A stretch of 57,177 nt of DNA, from the NCBI GenBank assembly GCA_903920455.1, contig CAIXLY010000015.1, forward strand, positions 1-57,177, written 5' to 3'. This stretch comes from an uncultured bacterium. GTDB taxonomy: Bacteria; Bacteroidota; Bacteroidia; Chitinophagales; Chitinophagaceae. Of the stretch, positions 43,892 to 53,972 are shown one piece after another (within the stretch, counting starts at the first letter, position 1; every line of letters starts with the position of its first letter). A program made the position numbers and the translations under genes. A model generated the notes under the pieces. The model saw only the letters and a list, made by a program, of their open reading frames with translations, made no database searches and had not been told where the DNA came from.

Positions 43892-45142
43892 ATGAAAAAC
43901 CCCAATACCTTAACGGTAAGCCTAGTTACAATTGGCGATGAACTGCTGATTGGACAAACCATAGACACAAACAGTGCATGGATGGCAAAAGAACTTAATC
44001 ATATTGGGGCATCAGTTAAAAGACGGGTTGCTATTGGCGACAACTGGGATGACATCTGGAATTGCTTGCAGAAAGAAGGAGAAGCTGCTGACGTGGTGCT
44101 TATCACAGGCGGACTAGGACCAACTTCGGACGATATTACCAAGCCCCTATTGTGCAAATTCTTTGGTGGAAAAATGACCACAGACAAGGCCGCACTGGAA
44201 AATGTGATTGATATTTTTACAAAGAAGCTTAATCGTCCGCTTCTAGATAGAAACCTATGGCAGGCAGACGTTCCTGACAACTGTACTGTACTGCAAAATA
44301 AAAGAGGAACAGCGCCGGGCATGTGGTTTGAAAAAGACAATACCATTTATGTGAGTATGCCGGGAGTACCTCATGAAATGAAAGGTATGATGCAGGATGA
44401 TGTTTTGCCAATACTGAAAGACCGGTTTATGCTTCACGCAATTCAACACAGAACATTGTTGACTGCAGGTATTGGAGAATCCTTCCTTGCTGAAATCCTG
44501 GTTGAATTTGAGCAGGAATTGCCCCAGCATATAAAACTGGCCTACCTACCAAGCTATGGAATGGTAAGGCTCAGGCTGACCACTTCTGAACAAAATGCTG
44601 CTCAAGGAGAGATTAAACTGGAATTTGATAAACTAAAAAAATTGGTGGGTGATTACCTTGTTATTGACCAAGACCTCAGTTTACAAGAAACAGTCAGCAA
44701 TATCTTGAAATCCAGCAAGAAGACACTTTCAATAGCAGAGAGTTGTACTGGAGGATATATATCTCATTTGATCACCCTAATCCCAGGAAGCAGTACGTTC
44801 TTTTTGGGCAGCGTTGTCAGTTACTCGAATGAGATGAAAGTTGAAATCCTTGATGTTCCATCAGAAATCATCAATCAGCATGGCGCGGTCAGCTTAGAAA
44901 CAGTTGCTAAGATGGCTGAAGGAATTAGGAGAAAAACCGGCAGCGATTATGCATTAGCCACCTCAGGGATCATGGGACCAGAGGGTGGAACTGAACAAAA
45001 AACTCTTGGTCATGTCTGTGTTGCTGTCAGTTCGGCCCAAACCACTACCACAACCACTTTTGACTTCCGATTCGACAGGAAAAGAAATATTGAACTCACT
45101 GCAGTTCACGCCCTTAATTTTCTGAGGAAAAATATCGGATAA
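43892..45142 (+). CDS. cinA: CinA-like protein (MoCF domain plus nicotinamide-nucleotide amidase)
   Basis: 416 residues. N-terminal MoCF/COG1058 domain (SLVTIGDELLIGQTIDTNSAWMA; LITGGLGPTSDDITKP) has ADP-ribose pyrophosphatase activity in characterised homologues; the C-terminal CinA/PncC domain (SIAESCTGGYISHLIT; VVSYSNEMK; ATSGIMGPEGGTEQKTLGHVCVA, given in parts) deamidates nicotinamide mononucleotide for NAD recycling. I start at ATG 43892; the TTG at 43886 adds two residues only. Ten bases after the thioesterase stop. Confidence 0.93.
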   Translation: MKNPNTLTVSLVTIGDELLIGQTIDTNSAWMAKELNHIGASVKRRVAIGDNWDDIWNCLQKEGEAADVVLITGGLGPTSDDITKPLLCKFFGGKMTTDKAALENVIDIFTKKLNRPLLDRNLWQADVPDNCTVLQNKRGTAPGMWFEKDNTIYVSMPGVPHEMKGMMQDDVLPILKDRFMLHAIQHRTLLTAGIGESFLAEILVEFEQELPQHIKLAYLPSYGMVRLRLTTSEQNAAQGEIKLEFDKLKKLVGDYLVIDQDLSLQETVSNILKSSKKTLSIAESCTGGYISHLITLIPGSSTFFLGSVVSYSNEMKVEILDVPSEIINQHGAVSLETVAKMAEGIRRKTGSDYALATSGIMGPEGGTEQKTLGHVCVAVSSAQTTTTTTFDFRFDRKRNIELTAVHALNFLRKNIG

Positions 45143-45223
45143 TTTACCCTGCTCAACCCCCTATCCAATCCATTAAATCAGCTACCTTTACGCTTTACGT
45201 TCAAAGCCGTCACGACTGAATAA

Positions 45224-46570
45224 ATGGCCCTTGTAAACATCATAATGCCCAAGCTCGGAGAGAGCATCATGGAAGCCACTGTGCTCAAATGGCACAAACA
45301 AGTGGGTGACACTGTAGCTTTGGATGAAACCCTACTGGATATTGCAACTGATAAGGTAGATAGTGAGGTTCCATCGACATCAGAGGGAATACTCGAAGAA
45401 ATCCTTTGCCAAGAGAACGATGTAATATCAATTGGCTCAGTCATTGCAAGAATTAGAGATAATGCTGAAGAATCAGTACCTACTTTGATACCAACAAAGC
45501 AGCCAACAAGTCAAGCAATAAAGAATAAAATAGAAGAATCTACCGATTTAGGGCTTATAGGCGTCCCCTATCAGCCAAGTGGCTACACCAATGACAATCA
45601 GCGTGATACAGACAGGTTTTATTCCCCTTTGGTAATGAAGATTGCTTCGACAGAAGGAATTTCACTTTCAGAACTAGAAAAAATCAAGGGTTCGGGCAAT
45701 CAAGGTCGGGTAACTAAAAAAGATATCCTTGACTATTTGGATTACAACATAAGAAACGGAAATACAGGCGGTCTTTCCAACCAGTATCAGGGCGAACTAC
45801 AGAGACCTTCAAATGGATTCCTAAATGGCAATGTCAGCGCTCAAGAATTTCCGATACCCGAAAACGTTGAGATCATTGAAATGGACAGGATGAGAAAGCT
45901 CATTGCTGACCACATGACCAATAGTCTGCGCACAAGTGCACATGTAACTAGTTTCGCAGAAGCAGATGTAACGAACTTGGTATTGTGGCGGGAAAAAAAT
46001 AAAAAACAGTTTGAAAAAAGAGAAGGCGAAAAAATAACCTTCACTCCCCTTTTTATTGAAGCGATTGTTAAGTGCATCAAAAATTTCCCAATCCTTAATG
46101 CTAGTGTTGTTAATGATAAGATCATTATTAAGAAAGATATCAATATTGGAATGGCCACGGCCTTACCCAATGGTAATCTGATTGTTCCAGTTATTAAGAA
46201 TGCAGACCAATTGAACATTATTGGATTGGTTAAACAGGTTAACCGGCTTGCTGGAAATGCGAGAAATGGAAAATTGCATCCTTCTGATACCAAAGATGGC
46301 ACTTTCACTTTCACAAACATCGGAACTTTTGGAAGCTTAATGGGAACCCCCATTATCAATCAGCCTCAGGTTGCAATAATTGCCACAGGAGCCATCAAGA
46401 AAAAACCTATAGTCATAGAAACCGAACAGGGTGACAGCATCGCAATTAGACACATGATGTTTGTATCCATCTCCTATGATCACAGAATAATCGATGGAGG
46501 AATGGGATCCCGTTTTCTTGAAGCCTTTGTTAAAACACTAGAGGCCTTCCCTCAAGACATGCCTCTGTAG
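45224..46570 (+). CDS. 2-oxoacid dehydrogenase complex dihydrolipoyl acyltransferase (E2)
   Basis: 448 residues. Lipoyl domain with the modified Lys44 in DIATDKVDSEVPS; an Asn/Gln-rich linker; the peripheral subunit (E3)-binding domain at about residues 133-170 (SPLVMKIASTEGISLSELE...GRVTKKDIL); a second linker; the catalytic trimer-forming domain with MRKLIADHMTNS and the active-site His420 and Asp424 in SYDHRIIDGG. Family wording suits the branched-chain or general 2-oxoacid E2 rather than the pyruvate-specific two-lipoyl form. E1 and E3 are not in the window. A near-consensus TACCTTTA lies at 45183, 33 bases before the ATG. Confidence 0.93.
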   Translation: MALVNIIMPKLGESIMEATVLKWHKQVGDTVALDETLLDIATDKVDSEVPSTSEGILEEILCQENDVISIGSVIARIRDNAEESVPTLIPTKQPTSQAIKNKIEESTDLGLIGVPYQPSGYTNDNQRDTDRFYSPLVMKIASTEGISLSELEKIKGSGNQGRVTKKDILDYLDYNIRNGNTGGLSNQYQGELQRPSNGFLNGNVSAQEFPIPENVEIIEMDRMRKLIADHMTNSLRTSAHVTSFAEADVTNLVLWREKNKKQFEKREGEKITFTPLFIEAIVKCIKNFPILNASVVNDKIIIKKDINIGMATALPNGNLIVPVIKNADQLNIIGLVKQVNRLAGNARNGKLHPSDTKDGTFTFTNIGTFGSLMGTPIINQPQVAIIATGAIKKKPIVIETEQGDSIAIRHMMFVSISYDHRIIDGGMGSRFLEAFVKTLEAFPQDMPL

Positions 46571-46615
46571 CCAATGCATTGTAGTGAAATGAAACTCAAA
46601 TGGCAAACTTGGAGA

Positions 46616-49555
46616 TTAGTTGCCTGGTTCTAACCCCCAGTTGCCCCCCTTCTCAATAGCAGAAACTCCTGTACTAAGCCACAGCGAAGGCTTATCCCCC
46701 TTTAAAAGCCAATCAAAAAATTGCTGCTGCCTTATTTGAAGATCTTTACGGTTTTTTCTTTCAACAAGTCCGTGTGCCTCCCCATTATAATTAAGCATCC
46801 ACACTTTCTTATTTAGCCTCCTCATTGCAGTAAACAATTCAATTCCCTGATACCACGGAACTGCACCATCGTTATCATTTGCCATGATTGCAAGTGGTGT
46901 CTGTACTTTTGGAAGGTGGAACAAGGGAGAGTTTTCTATATATAACTCTGGCTTTTGCCAAATGGTTGCACCAATTCTGCTTTGCGCTTTTTCGTACTGA
47001 AACTGCCTATTCATTCCCGTTTCCCATCTAATCCCACCATAGGCGCTGAACATATTAACCACGGGAGTACTTGCCCAAGCGGCAGAAAAAATATTGGTTC
47101 GGGTAATGATATGGGCTACTTGATATCCACCCCAGCTTTGTCCCTGTATTCCCAATTTCAAGCTATCAACCCACCCTTTCTTAATGATTGCACGAACACC
47201 GCTTACAACATGGTCATATGCACCTTGGCCAGGATGCCCAATTTTATAATGAATATCCGGTAGGAAAACAATATAGCCTCGACTAACAAAAAAAGAAATA
47301 TTTAAACTCCCTGAAGCAGGAGAAGGCGGCAAATAATTATATCGCCTGTCGGAAAGCTTTTCATATATGTAAGTAATCATTGGATACTTCCGACCCTTTT
47401 GAAAATTTTCTGGCTTATATACAATACCTGTAGCCATTTTTCCATCGTAGGCCTTCCAGGAAAACAACTCTGCTGAAAGCCAATTGTAAAGCGACTGATT
47501 AGGATTGATATGACTCATCCTTTTTTCAATATAAAGGCCGCTTGAGAAATAAACATTGGGCGATTCTTTATCACTCTCCTTTGTGTAGATGTATGATTGG
47601 CTTTGCGTTGACTTTACTATTGCGCCAAGTGAAAAAGGGCCTGATTGAATTGGGATTGGGGTTGCGCCATCATTCAAGGCTAGCTTAGCCAATCCGGCAT
47701 ATTTATTCGATTCATTAAACGTTTTCAACAGAAGAGATTGACCAGTAGAAAAAAATCGTTCATCTGGATTTGTTAAAACATAGCGGTATGTTATCCCGCT
47801 GCTTCTGCCTTTGGACAGGGTAATGTTAATTGGTTTTTGCTGTGCCTCGGGGTCTAACTTCCAAATGTCAAATCGATCATAAACATAAATAGCAGAATCT
47901 TGATCATGCCATTGAACAACACCGTAAGGGAAGGGAGATGATGGCATATCATGTTGCTCGTCAAATAGAGGAACTGGAACATCCTTGCTGATATTGATGT
48001 TTTTACCAGCACGATGAACAACATATTGCCTAGTATTCATGTCGTACCAATAAATATATTTGGCGTAAGAGGAAATTTGGGGAGTGCCATGAAGGTCCTT
48101 CATTATTAATGTGCGACTGCCATCAACTGGACTTACTGCATAGACATCTTTGCTGGTAAACCCATTCCATTGCATTTCTCTTCTATTCCCCTTATCAGAA
48201 ACTCCAAGAAACTGAGTACCATCTCCATCATTGGAGGAAACCACAGAAGCAAGGTCTAAGTCTGCAAGCTGAATAAATTTTCTAGACCCTAGATCCACCA
48301 TTGCCAGGTATGACCTTTTACTTTCCTTATCTAAAGATTTGAGTTGGGTGGGTTGAATAAAATCATCGTTATAATGCCAGACATCCAATTTCACAAGATC
48401 AATATCAATAAGCGTAGTGTCTTTAATTGGCTTGGCCGGAGATGTACCTAAAAACAAGCGATTTCCAGATTTACTAAAATAGGGTTGGTAGTGCTGATTA
48501 ACAGTCCAGTTGATTTGCATCCCCTCACTAAAACGATCAACAAGAACGCTCGCAGCTCGATCGCCATTCTTCCAGAAAAAGAGTTTATAGAATTTCTGTG
48601 TGGACTTAAAACTACTGTCAACTTCAGCAAGAAAAGCAAGCTGGTAAGCATTTTTATCAATTGAAAAATTACTAAACGAATTAACCCCATTAAGCAATGT
48701 ATCAAATCTGTTTTCTCGAGAGCGCCACAGATAAATCAACGACTTGCCATGTTGGACTGATGCTAAAGGAGCGGAGCCAATAAGAAGAAGTTTGCCATTT
48801 TCACTCCACAAGTATTCACTAACCGAATCCAACATGATCTTTCGGGTACCTGTTAAATGTTGGATAACCAACCGAGATCCCAGCTTGGCATTCTCATCAG
48901 TCGTTTCCCCATCTTTTCCTACCTCATCAGTAGGTATAACCTCATCCTTTTCTTTGGAGGTGAGTTTTCTCTTCTGTTTGGTATCTGGAACATGTTCCAA
49001 AATAACTGTACGAATCTTGGTTATGGTATCAGGCTTTAGTTTTGCAGTATCAACTGAAGAGTTTTTTTTCGATGAGTCGATGGGCATTTTTGCAATCTGG
49101 TACACAAGCCATTCTCCCGATTTTTCCGGTAAGTTATATGAAATTACCTGCGGTACTTTTTCTATTGATCTTGATAGAAGATCAACTATGCCAAGAGAAT
49201 CTTTAGGGGAAAAATCATCTTTCTTTTTATTGATTTTGGCATCGCGAATTTCAGCGAAGAATGGCTTTATTTTACATATCAAAAAAAGACTTCCTACAGA
49301 AAATGAAGCAGCATAGCCCCTTGGTATTTCAATCATGAATGAGGAGTCGCTACGCTGTACAATAAGCCGACTATCCCCTTCCTGGACATCAACGGTATAA
49401 GAAATCCATTCACCATTATCACTAATGCACTTTTGCCCTATTGACTCCCAAGCATCATAGACAGAATGATCCAGTACCTTTTTCTGTGCCACCAGACCAA
49501 AAGAAATAAATAACAAAAGAGAAACCAAACATACGCAGCGGGATAAATTGAGCAT
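46616..49555 (-). CDS. secreted S9-family prolyl oligopeptidase-like peptidase
   Basis: 979 residues with a signal peptide (LLLFISFGLVAQ). A long N-terminal beta-propeller region precedes the C-terminal alpha/beta-hydrolase domain. The triad is complete: Ser807 in GIQGQSWGGYQ, Asp896 in NDNDGAVP, His928 in GEAHGLVE. The GxSxGGY nucleophile elbow and YPMITYIYEKLSDRRYNY strand are S9 features. A Lys/Asp-rich insertion (about residues 175-220) is unusual. Periplasmic peptide degradation is likely. No neighbour suggests a specific substrate. Confidence 0.93.
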   Translation of the reverse strand: MLNLSRCVCLVSLLLFISFGLVAQKKVLDHSVYDAWESIGQKCISDNGEWISYTVDVQEGDSRLIVQRSDSSFMIEIPRGYAASFSVGSLFLICKIKPFFAEIRDAKINKKKDDFSPKDSLGIVDLLSRSIEKVPQVISYNLPEKSGEWLVYQIAKMPIDSSKKNSSVDTAKLKPDTITKIRTVILEHVPDTKQKRKLTSKEKDEVIPTDEVGKDGETTDENAKLGSRLVIQHLTGTRKIMLDSVSEYLWSENGKLLLIGSAPLASVQHGKSLIYLWRSRENRFDTLLNGVNSFSNFSIDKNAYQLAFLAEVDSSFKSTQKFYKLFFWKNGDRAASVLVDRFSEGMQINWTVNQHYQPYFSKSGNRLFLGTSPAKPIKDTTLIDIDLVKLDVWHYNDDFIQPTQLKSLDKESKRSYLAMVDLGSRKFIQLADLDLASVVSSNDGDGTQFLGVSDKGNRREMQWNGFTSKDVYAVSPVDGSRTLIMKDLHGTPQISSYAKYIYWYDMNTRQYVVHRAGKNINISKDVPVPLFDEQHDMPSSPFPYGVVQWHDQDSAIYVYDRFDIWKLDPEAQQKPINITLSKGRSSGITYRYVLTNPDERFFSTGQSLLLKTFNESNKYAGLAKLALNDGATPIPIQSGPFSLGAIVKSTQSQSYIYTKESDKESPNVYFSSGLYIEKRMSHINPNQSLYNWLSAELFSWKAYDGKMATGIVYKPENFQKGRKYPMITYIYEKLSDRRYNYLPPSPASGSLNISFFVSRGYIVFLPDIHYKIGHPGQGAYDHVVSGVRAIIKKGWVDSLKLGIQGQSWGGYQVAHIITRTNIFSAAWASTPVVNMFSAYGGIRWETGMNRQFQYEKAQSRIGATIWQKPELYIENSPLFHLPKVQTPLAIMANDNDGAVPWYQGIELFTAMRRLNKKVWMLNYNGEAHGLVERKNRKDLQIRQQQFFDWLLKGDKPSLWLSTGVSAIEKGGNWGLEPGN

Positions 49556-49623
49556 GTCAATAGGTATTTATGTTGAAATTAATCAATTGATTGAAAAAAT
49601 GAACAAATAGATCATTCGGATGA

Positions 49624-50499
49624 TTAAACAACGCTAGCAGTTCTCCAAACCCTTAACGTTTGAATAATAACGGTAAGAAAGATAATCCCAATTCCTGCAT
49701 AAAAAGAGAGACCAAGCATTTGGTGTTCCTGATAGATGACAAAAGCCATCATTATTCCATACACCGGCTCAAGGTTGTAACTCAGATTTACCGTAAATGG
49801 AGAAATTTTAACTAGAGAGCGCACGGAGAGATTAAAAGCAACTACGGTACAAAAAAGGCTCAACACGATCAACCAAAATAAGTCTGACCAGCCAGGAAAA
49901 AAATTTGTTTTTGGCAAAAAAAGAAGATAAAAAGGAACGATAAAATTCAACACAAGCCACCCCCCACCAATCTCATAAAAAGTGATTGTATTGGCATCAT
50001 ATTTAGTTACGAGATGTTTGTTCAGAATGGGAAATACGGCAGCAAGAAATGAGGAAATCATACCAAATAAAATTCCAATTTTATAGGTATCATCAAAATG
50101 AAAAATAAGGTAAATACCAACCATGACCAACAATCCAAGAAATACCTCAGTAGGATCTATTCTTCTGCGTGAAATAAGAGGATCTAGAAAGGAAGAAAAA
50201 AAACCTACAGCAGACAAACAGACAAGTGCAACAGATATATTAGCGTACTTAATGCTGCCATAAAAAAAAAGCCAATGCAGTGCAATTATCGCCCCTACGC
50301 CAATCAGATGAAAAATTTCTCGGGTTGGAAGTAGTCGTATAGTTGATTTGCCAAGTGCAAAAAGAAGCAGTATGATTGTGGAGAAGAGCATTCTGTACCA
50401 AACAAGTAATGCCTCGTTCATTGAAATAACTCTGCCAAAGACTGCCGTAAATCCTGCAAGAAAGATAGCAACATGAAGCTGCAGGAAGGCTTTTTTCAT
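49624..50499 (-). CDS. EamA/DMT-family transporter
   Basis: 291 residues with ten hydrophobic helices in two repeated halves, each ending with the conserved EamA pattern (IGVGAIIALHWLFFYGSIKYANISVALV-type helices; PFTVNLSYNLEPVYGIMMAFVIYQEH in repeat two, given as the PEP/LEPVYG motif). Drug/metabolite transporter superfamily; substrate cannot be inferred. Downstream of the mannosyltransferase-like gene, 24 bases away, and probably co-transcribed. Confidence 0.88.
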   Translation of the reverse strand: MKKAFLQLHVAIFLAGFTAVFGRVISMNEALLVWYRMLFSTIILLLFALGKSTIRLLPTREIFHLIGVGAIIALHWLFFYGSIKYANISVALVCLSAVGFFSSFLDPLISRRRIDPTEVFLGLLVMVGIYLIFHFDDTYKIGILFGMISSFLAAVFPILNKHLVTKYDANTITFYEIGGGWLVLNFIVPFYLLFLPKTNFFPGWSDLFWLIVLSLFCTVVAFNLSVRSLVKISPFTVNLSYNLEPVYGIMMAFVIYQEHQMLGLSFYAGIGIIFLTVIIQTLRVWRTASVV

Positions 50500-50523
50500 T
50501 AATCTTCTTTATATGCGATGAAC

Positions 50524-51264
50524 TTAGCGCTTCATCCTTGTCAAATAATCACCAAAAAGATATTGTAATTGCATAGACAATACACCAACAATTCCCTCTT
50601 GTATAATCCCTTTTGACATCTTTGAAGCACCAAACTTTCGATCTCTAAAAGTGATGGGCACCTCGGTTATTTTAAAACCAAGTCGCCATGCGGCAAATTT
50701 CATTTCTATTTGAAATGCATACCCAACAAAGCTGATGGACGACAAGTTAAGGATTGACAGTACACGGCGACTGTAACATATAAAACCTGCAGTGGGGTCC
50801 ATCACTGGCATCCAGGTGATAAGCCTGCTGTATAAGGCACCGCTTTTTGAAATAAGTTTTCTGCTAAAAGGCCAGTTTTCAAGTTGCCCACCTTTGACAT
50901 ATCTTGAACCAATTGCGACATCGGCACCCCCGTTAATACAAGCTTGATATAAACGATCCAAATCCTTAGGATCATGCGAAAAGTCTGCGTCCATTTCAAA
51001 TAGGAAATCGTAACCCTTTTCTAGACCCCATTCAAAACCTAAAATATAGGCAGTCCCCAATCCAAGCTTACCAGAACGTTCAAGTAGAAATAATTCTTGT
51101 GGTTGATCTATAATAAGTGACTTAACAATTGCAGCAGTTCCATCAGGTGAATTGTCATCAATGATCAGGATATGAAATCCCTGATTGAGATCAAAGATGG
51201 CACGAATGATATCCGTGACATTCTCTTTCTCATTGTAGGTTGGTATGATGACAAGCTTTTTCAA
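50524..51264 (-). CDS. family 2 glycosyltransferase, polyprenol-phosphate mannose synthase-like
   Basis: 246 residues. GT2 fold: KLVIIPTYNEKENV, the DDNSPDGTA nucleotide-binding site, and the metal-binding MDADFSHDP, followed by GSRYVKGG and YSRRVLSIL. This is the soluble DPM1-type layout (no long TM tail), transferring mannose from GDP-mannose to a polyprenyl phosphate on the cytoplasmic face. Start codon is TTG at 51264: no ATG lies upstream in frame, and the protein begins at the expected Rossmann strand. Between an exonuclease (33 bases upstream) and the EamA transporter. Confidence 0.9.
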   Translation of the reverse strand: MKKLVIIPTYNEKENVTDIIRAIFDLNQGFHILIIDDNSPDGTAAIVKSLIIDQPQELFLLERSGKLGLGTAYILGFEWGLEKGYDFLFEMDADFSHDPKDLDRLYQACINGGADVAIGSRYVKGGQLENWPFSRKLISKSGALYSRLITWMPVMDPTAGFICYSRRVLSILNLSSISFVGYAFQIEMKFAAWRLGFKITEVPITFRDRKFGASKMSKGIIQEGIVGVLSMQLQYLFGDYLTRMKR

Positions 51265-51296
51265 TCCAGTGGTCTTGTGGGATATATTGATTACTG

Positions 51297-52073
51297 TTAT
51301 TTATTCTTTTGCTTGAGCATGGTTCGGTTAAAAATGTCAGTCAGCTTTTGCTTGGTATGCATTGGGAAGTCACTTTTCATCACCCAATCGTAATAAGACG
51401 GTTCATTGCGTAATACGTCTTCGACTGCTTTGCCCTTATGCTTTCCGAAGTTAAAAACCTCTCTCCCATTCTCCATGACCATTCTTCTGGCAAAGTCAAC
51501 AATTTCATCTTCACCTACCATTTTCAGAACAGACTCTACAGAATCTCCCAATTGCTCATAACGAGAAAGTTGGGCTTGGAATACCTCCCATGTTGCTGTT
51601 ACATCAGTTTCTGCACTATGGGCATTTTCAAGATTCTTATCACAGTAGAATTTATAAGCTGCGGATAAATTCCTTGGTTCCATCTGGTGATAAATCTTCT
51701 GGACATCCAATAACCTTCGACCACTCAAATCAAAATCGAGCCCGGCCCTAAGAAATTCTTCAGCCAGCAGTGGCCAGTCAAATCTATTTGAATTATACCC
51801 TCCAAGGTCAGCATTTTCCATATACTGACCGATTTCATTGGCAAGCTGCTTAAAAATTGGGGCATCCTTGACCATTTCATCAGTTATACCATGAATTGCA
51901 GATACCTCAGCCGGAATGGGCCTTTCAGGATTAACAAGTCTCCTTTTCATTTGACTGCTCCCATCTGGAGCAACCCTAAGCATTGCTATCTCTACGATCC
52001 TGTCCTGAGAAAGACTTAAACCGGTTGTTTCCAGATCTAAAAATACAATTGGGCGTTGAAGTTTAATCTTCAT
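51297..52073 (-). CDS. DEDDh 3'-5' exonuclease (DnaQ/epsilon-like)
   Basis: 258 residues. The DEDDh exonuclease motifs are clear: FLDLETTGLS (ExoI), NSNRFDWPLLAEEFLRAG (ExoII) and HSAETDVTATWEVF (ExoIII, with His and Asp). An extra C-terminal region (REVFNFGKHKGKAVEDVLRNEPSYYDWV) resembles the small DUF3820-like module seen in Bacteroidota exonucleases. Start at ATG 52073 (MKIKLQRP) is preferred to ATG 52091. A proofreading or DNA-repair nuclease, not the main PolIII epsilon. Confidence 0.88.
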   Translation of the reverse strand: MKIKLQRPIVFLDLETTGLSLSQDRIVEIAMLRVAPDGSSQMKRRLVNPERPIPAEVSAIHGITDEMVKDAPIFKQLANEIGQYMENADLGGYNSNRFDWPLLAEEFLRAGLDFDLSGRRLLDVQKIYHQMEPRNLSAAYKFYCDKNLENAHSAETDVTATWEVFQAQLSRYEQLGDSVESVLKMVGEDEIVDFARRMVMENGREVFNFGKHKGKAVEDVLRNEPSYYDWVMKSDFPMHTKQKLTDIFNRTMLKQKNK

Positions 52074-52209
52074 ATTAAAAATTATGCTCACAAGATAAGC
52101 TGAATCCCTTGGGTTTGATGGGATTTTTAAACCAAAATTGAGAGAAAAAGAACTGTGAGAAATCAGTTAAAATCATGATTTTCATAAAAAAGGTGCTCAA
52201 ACTGCCCAA

Positions 52210-52235
52210 TTGGCAAATAATCGTTTCTATATTTG
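52210..52235 (+). promoter_or_regulatory. promoter of the 41-residue lipoprotein (TTG-N15-TATATTTG)
   Basis: Exact TAnnTTTG match at 52228-52235, 17 bases before the ATG at 52253; a TTG lies 15 bases upstream, shorter than the usual 19. Confidence 0.55.
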
Positions 52236-52252
52236 TATATAAATTAGAAAAA

Positions 52253-52378
52253 ATGAAAAAAACTTCCTACTTATTACTGATCACCCTACTCATCCTATCG
52301 ATCAGTTCATGCACAACCTATCGTGGTGCTGCATCAGGAGGTTGTTCAGTAAATAAGAATCTGGTTGGTTACAAGTGA
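52253..52378 (+). CDS. 41-residue lipoprotein
   Basis: Starts MKKTSYLLL with a textbook lipobox, LSISSC, giving Cys20 as the lipidation site, so the mature protein is 22 residues with a second Cys and the tail NKNLVGYK. Longer N-terminal frame (to 52175) would place the promoter inside the gene, so ATG 52253 is chosen. Own promoter upstream, and a strong terminator (52405-52433) 26 bases downstream, so it is a monocistronic unit. The C-terminal G-C-x3-K-N-x-V-G pattern recalls other tiny Bacteroidota lipoproteins of unknown role. Confidence 0.72.
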   Translation: MKKTSYLLLITLLILSISSCTTYRGAASGGCSVNKNLVGYK

Positions 52379-52404
52379 TATACTACCAACTTAAAATAAT
52401 AAAT

Positions 52405-52433
52405 AAAAAAGAGGCCCGAAGGCCTCTTTTTTT
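52405..52433. terminator. bidirectional intrinsic terminator
   Basis: GAGGCC, loop CGAA, GGCCTC flanked by A6 and T7: works in both directions between the convergent lipoprotein gene and metY. Confidence 0.9.
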
Positions 52434-52454
52434 ATAGACTGGTATTCAGTTAAT

Positions 52455-53783
<1,329 letters not shown>

Positions 53784-53786
53784 CTA

Positions 53787-53816
53787 CAAATTTAGTAGGT
53801 TTATTTTACTAACCAA
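53787..53816 (-). promoter_or_regulatory. promoter of metY (TTG-N19-TAAATTTG)
   Basis: Minus strand: TTG at 53816-53814, exactly 19 bases, then an exact TAnnTTTG at 53794-53787, 21 bases before the ATG. Confidence 0.75.
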
Positions 53817-53972
53817 ATTTTTTTGCCGGATAAATATAAACAAAGCAGTCGTATAAGTAAAAGGGTGTTTAAAATCAGGTCTTTTCTGTTTAATATTGAG
53901 CCGAAACTTCAAATCATTCGATAGACAGAAATAGATGAATTCAATATATCTTCATCAGTAGAAAATACGTTT

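Noticed and set aside
45841-46359. 172-codon open frame antisense to the E2 gene
   Set aside because: It lies wholly inside a well-supported gene and encodes a hydrophobic string with no family look; a codon-phase shadow. The same holds for 48744-49316 within the S9 peptidase and 54579-55076 within the beta-helix gene.
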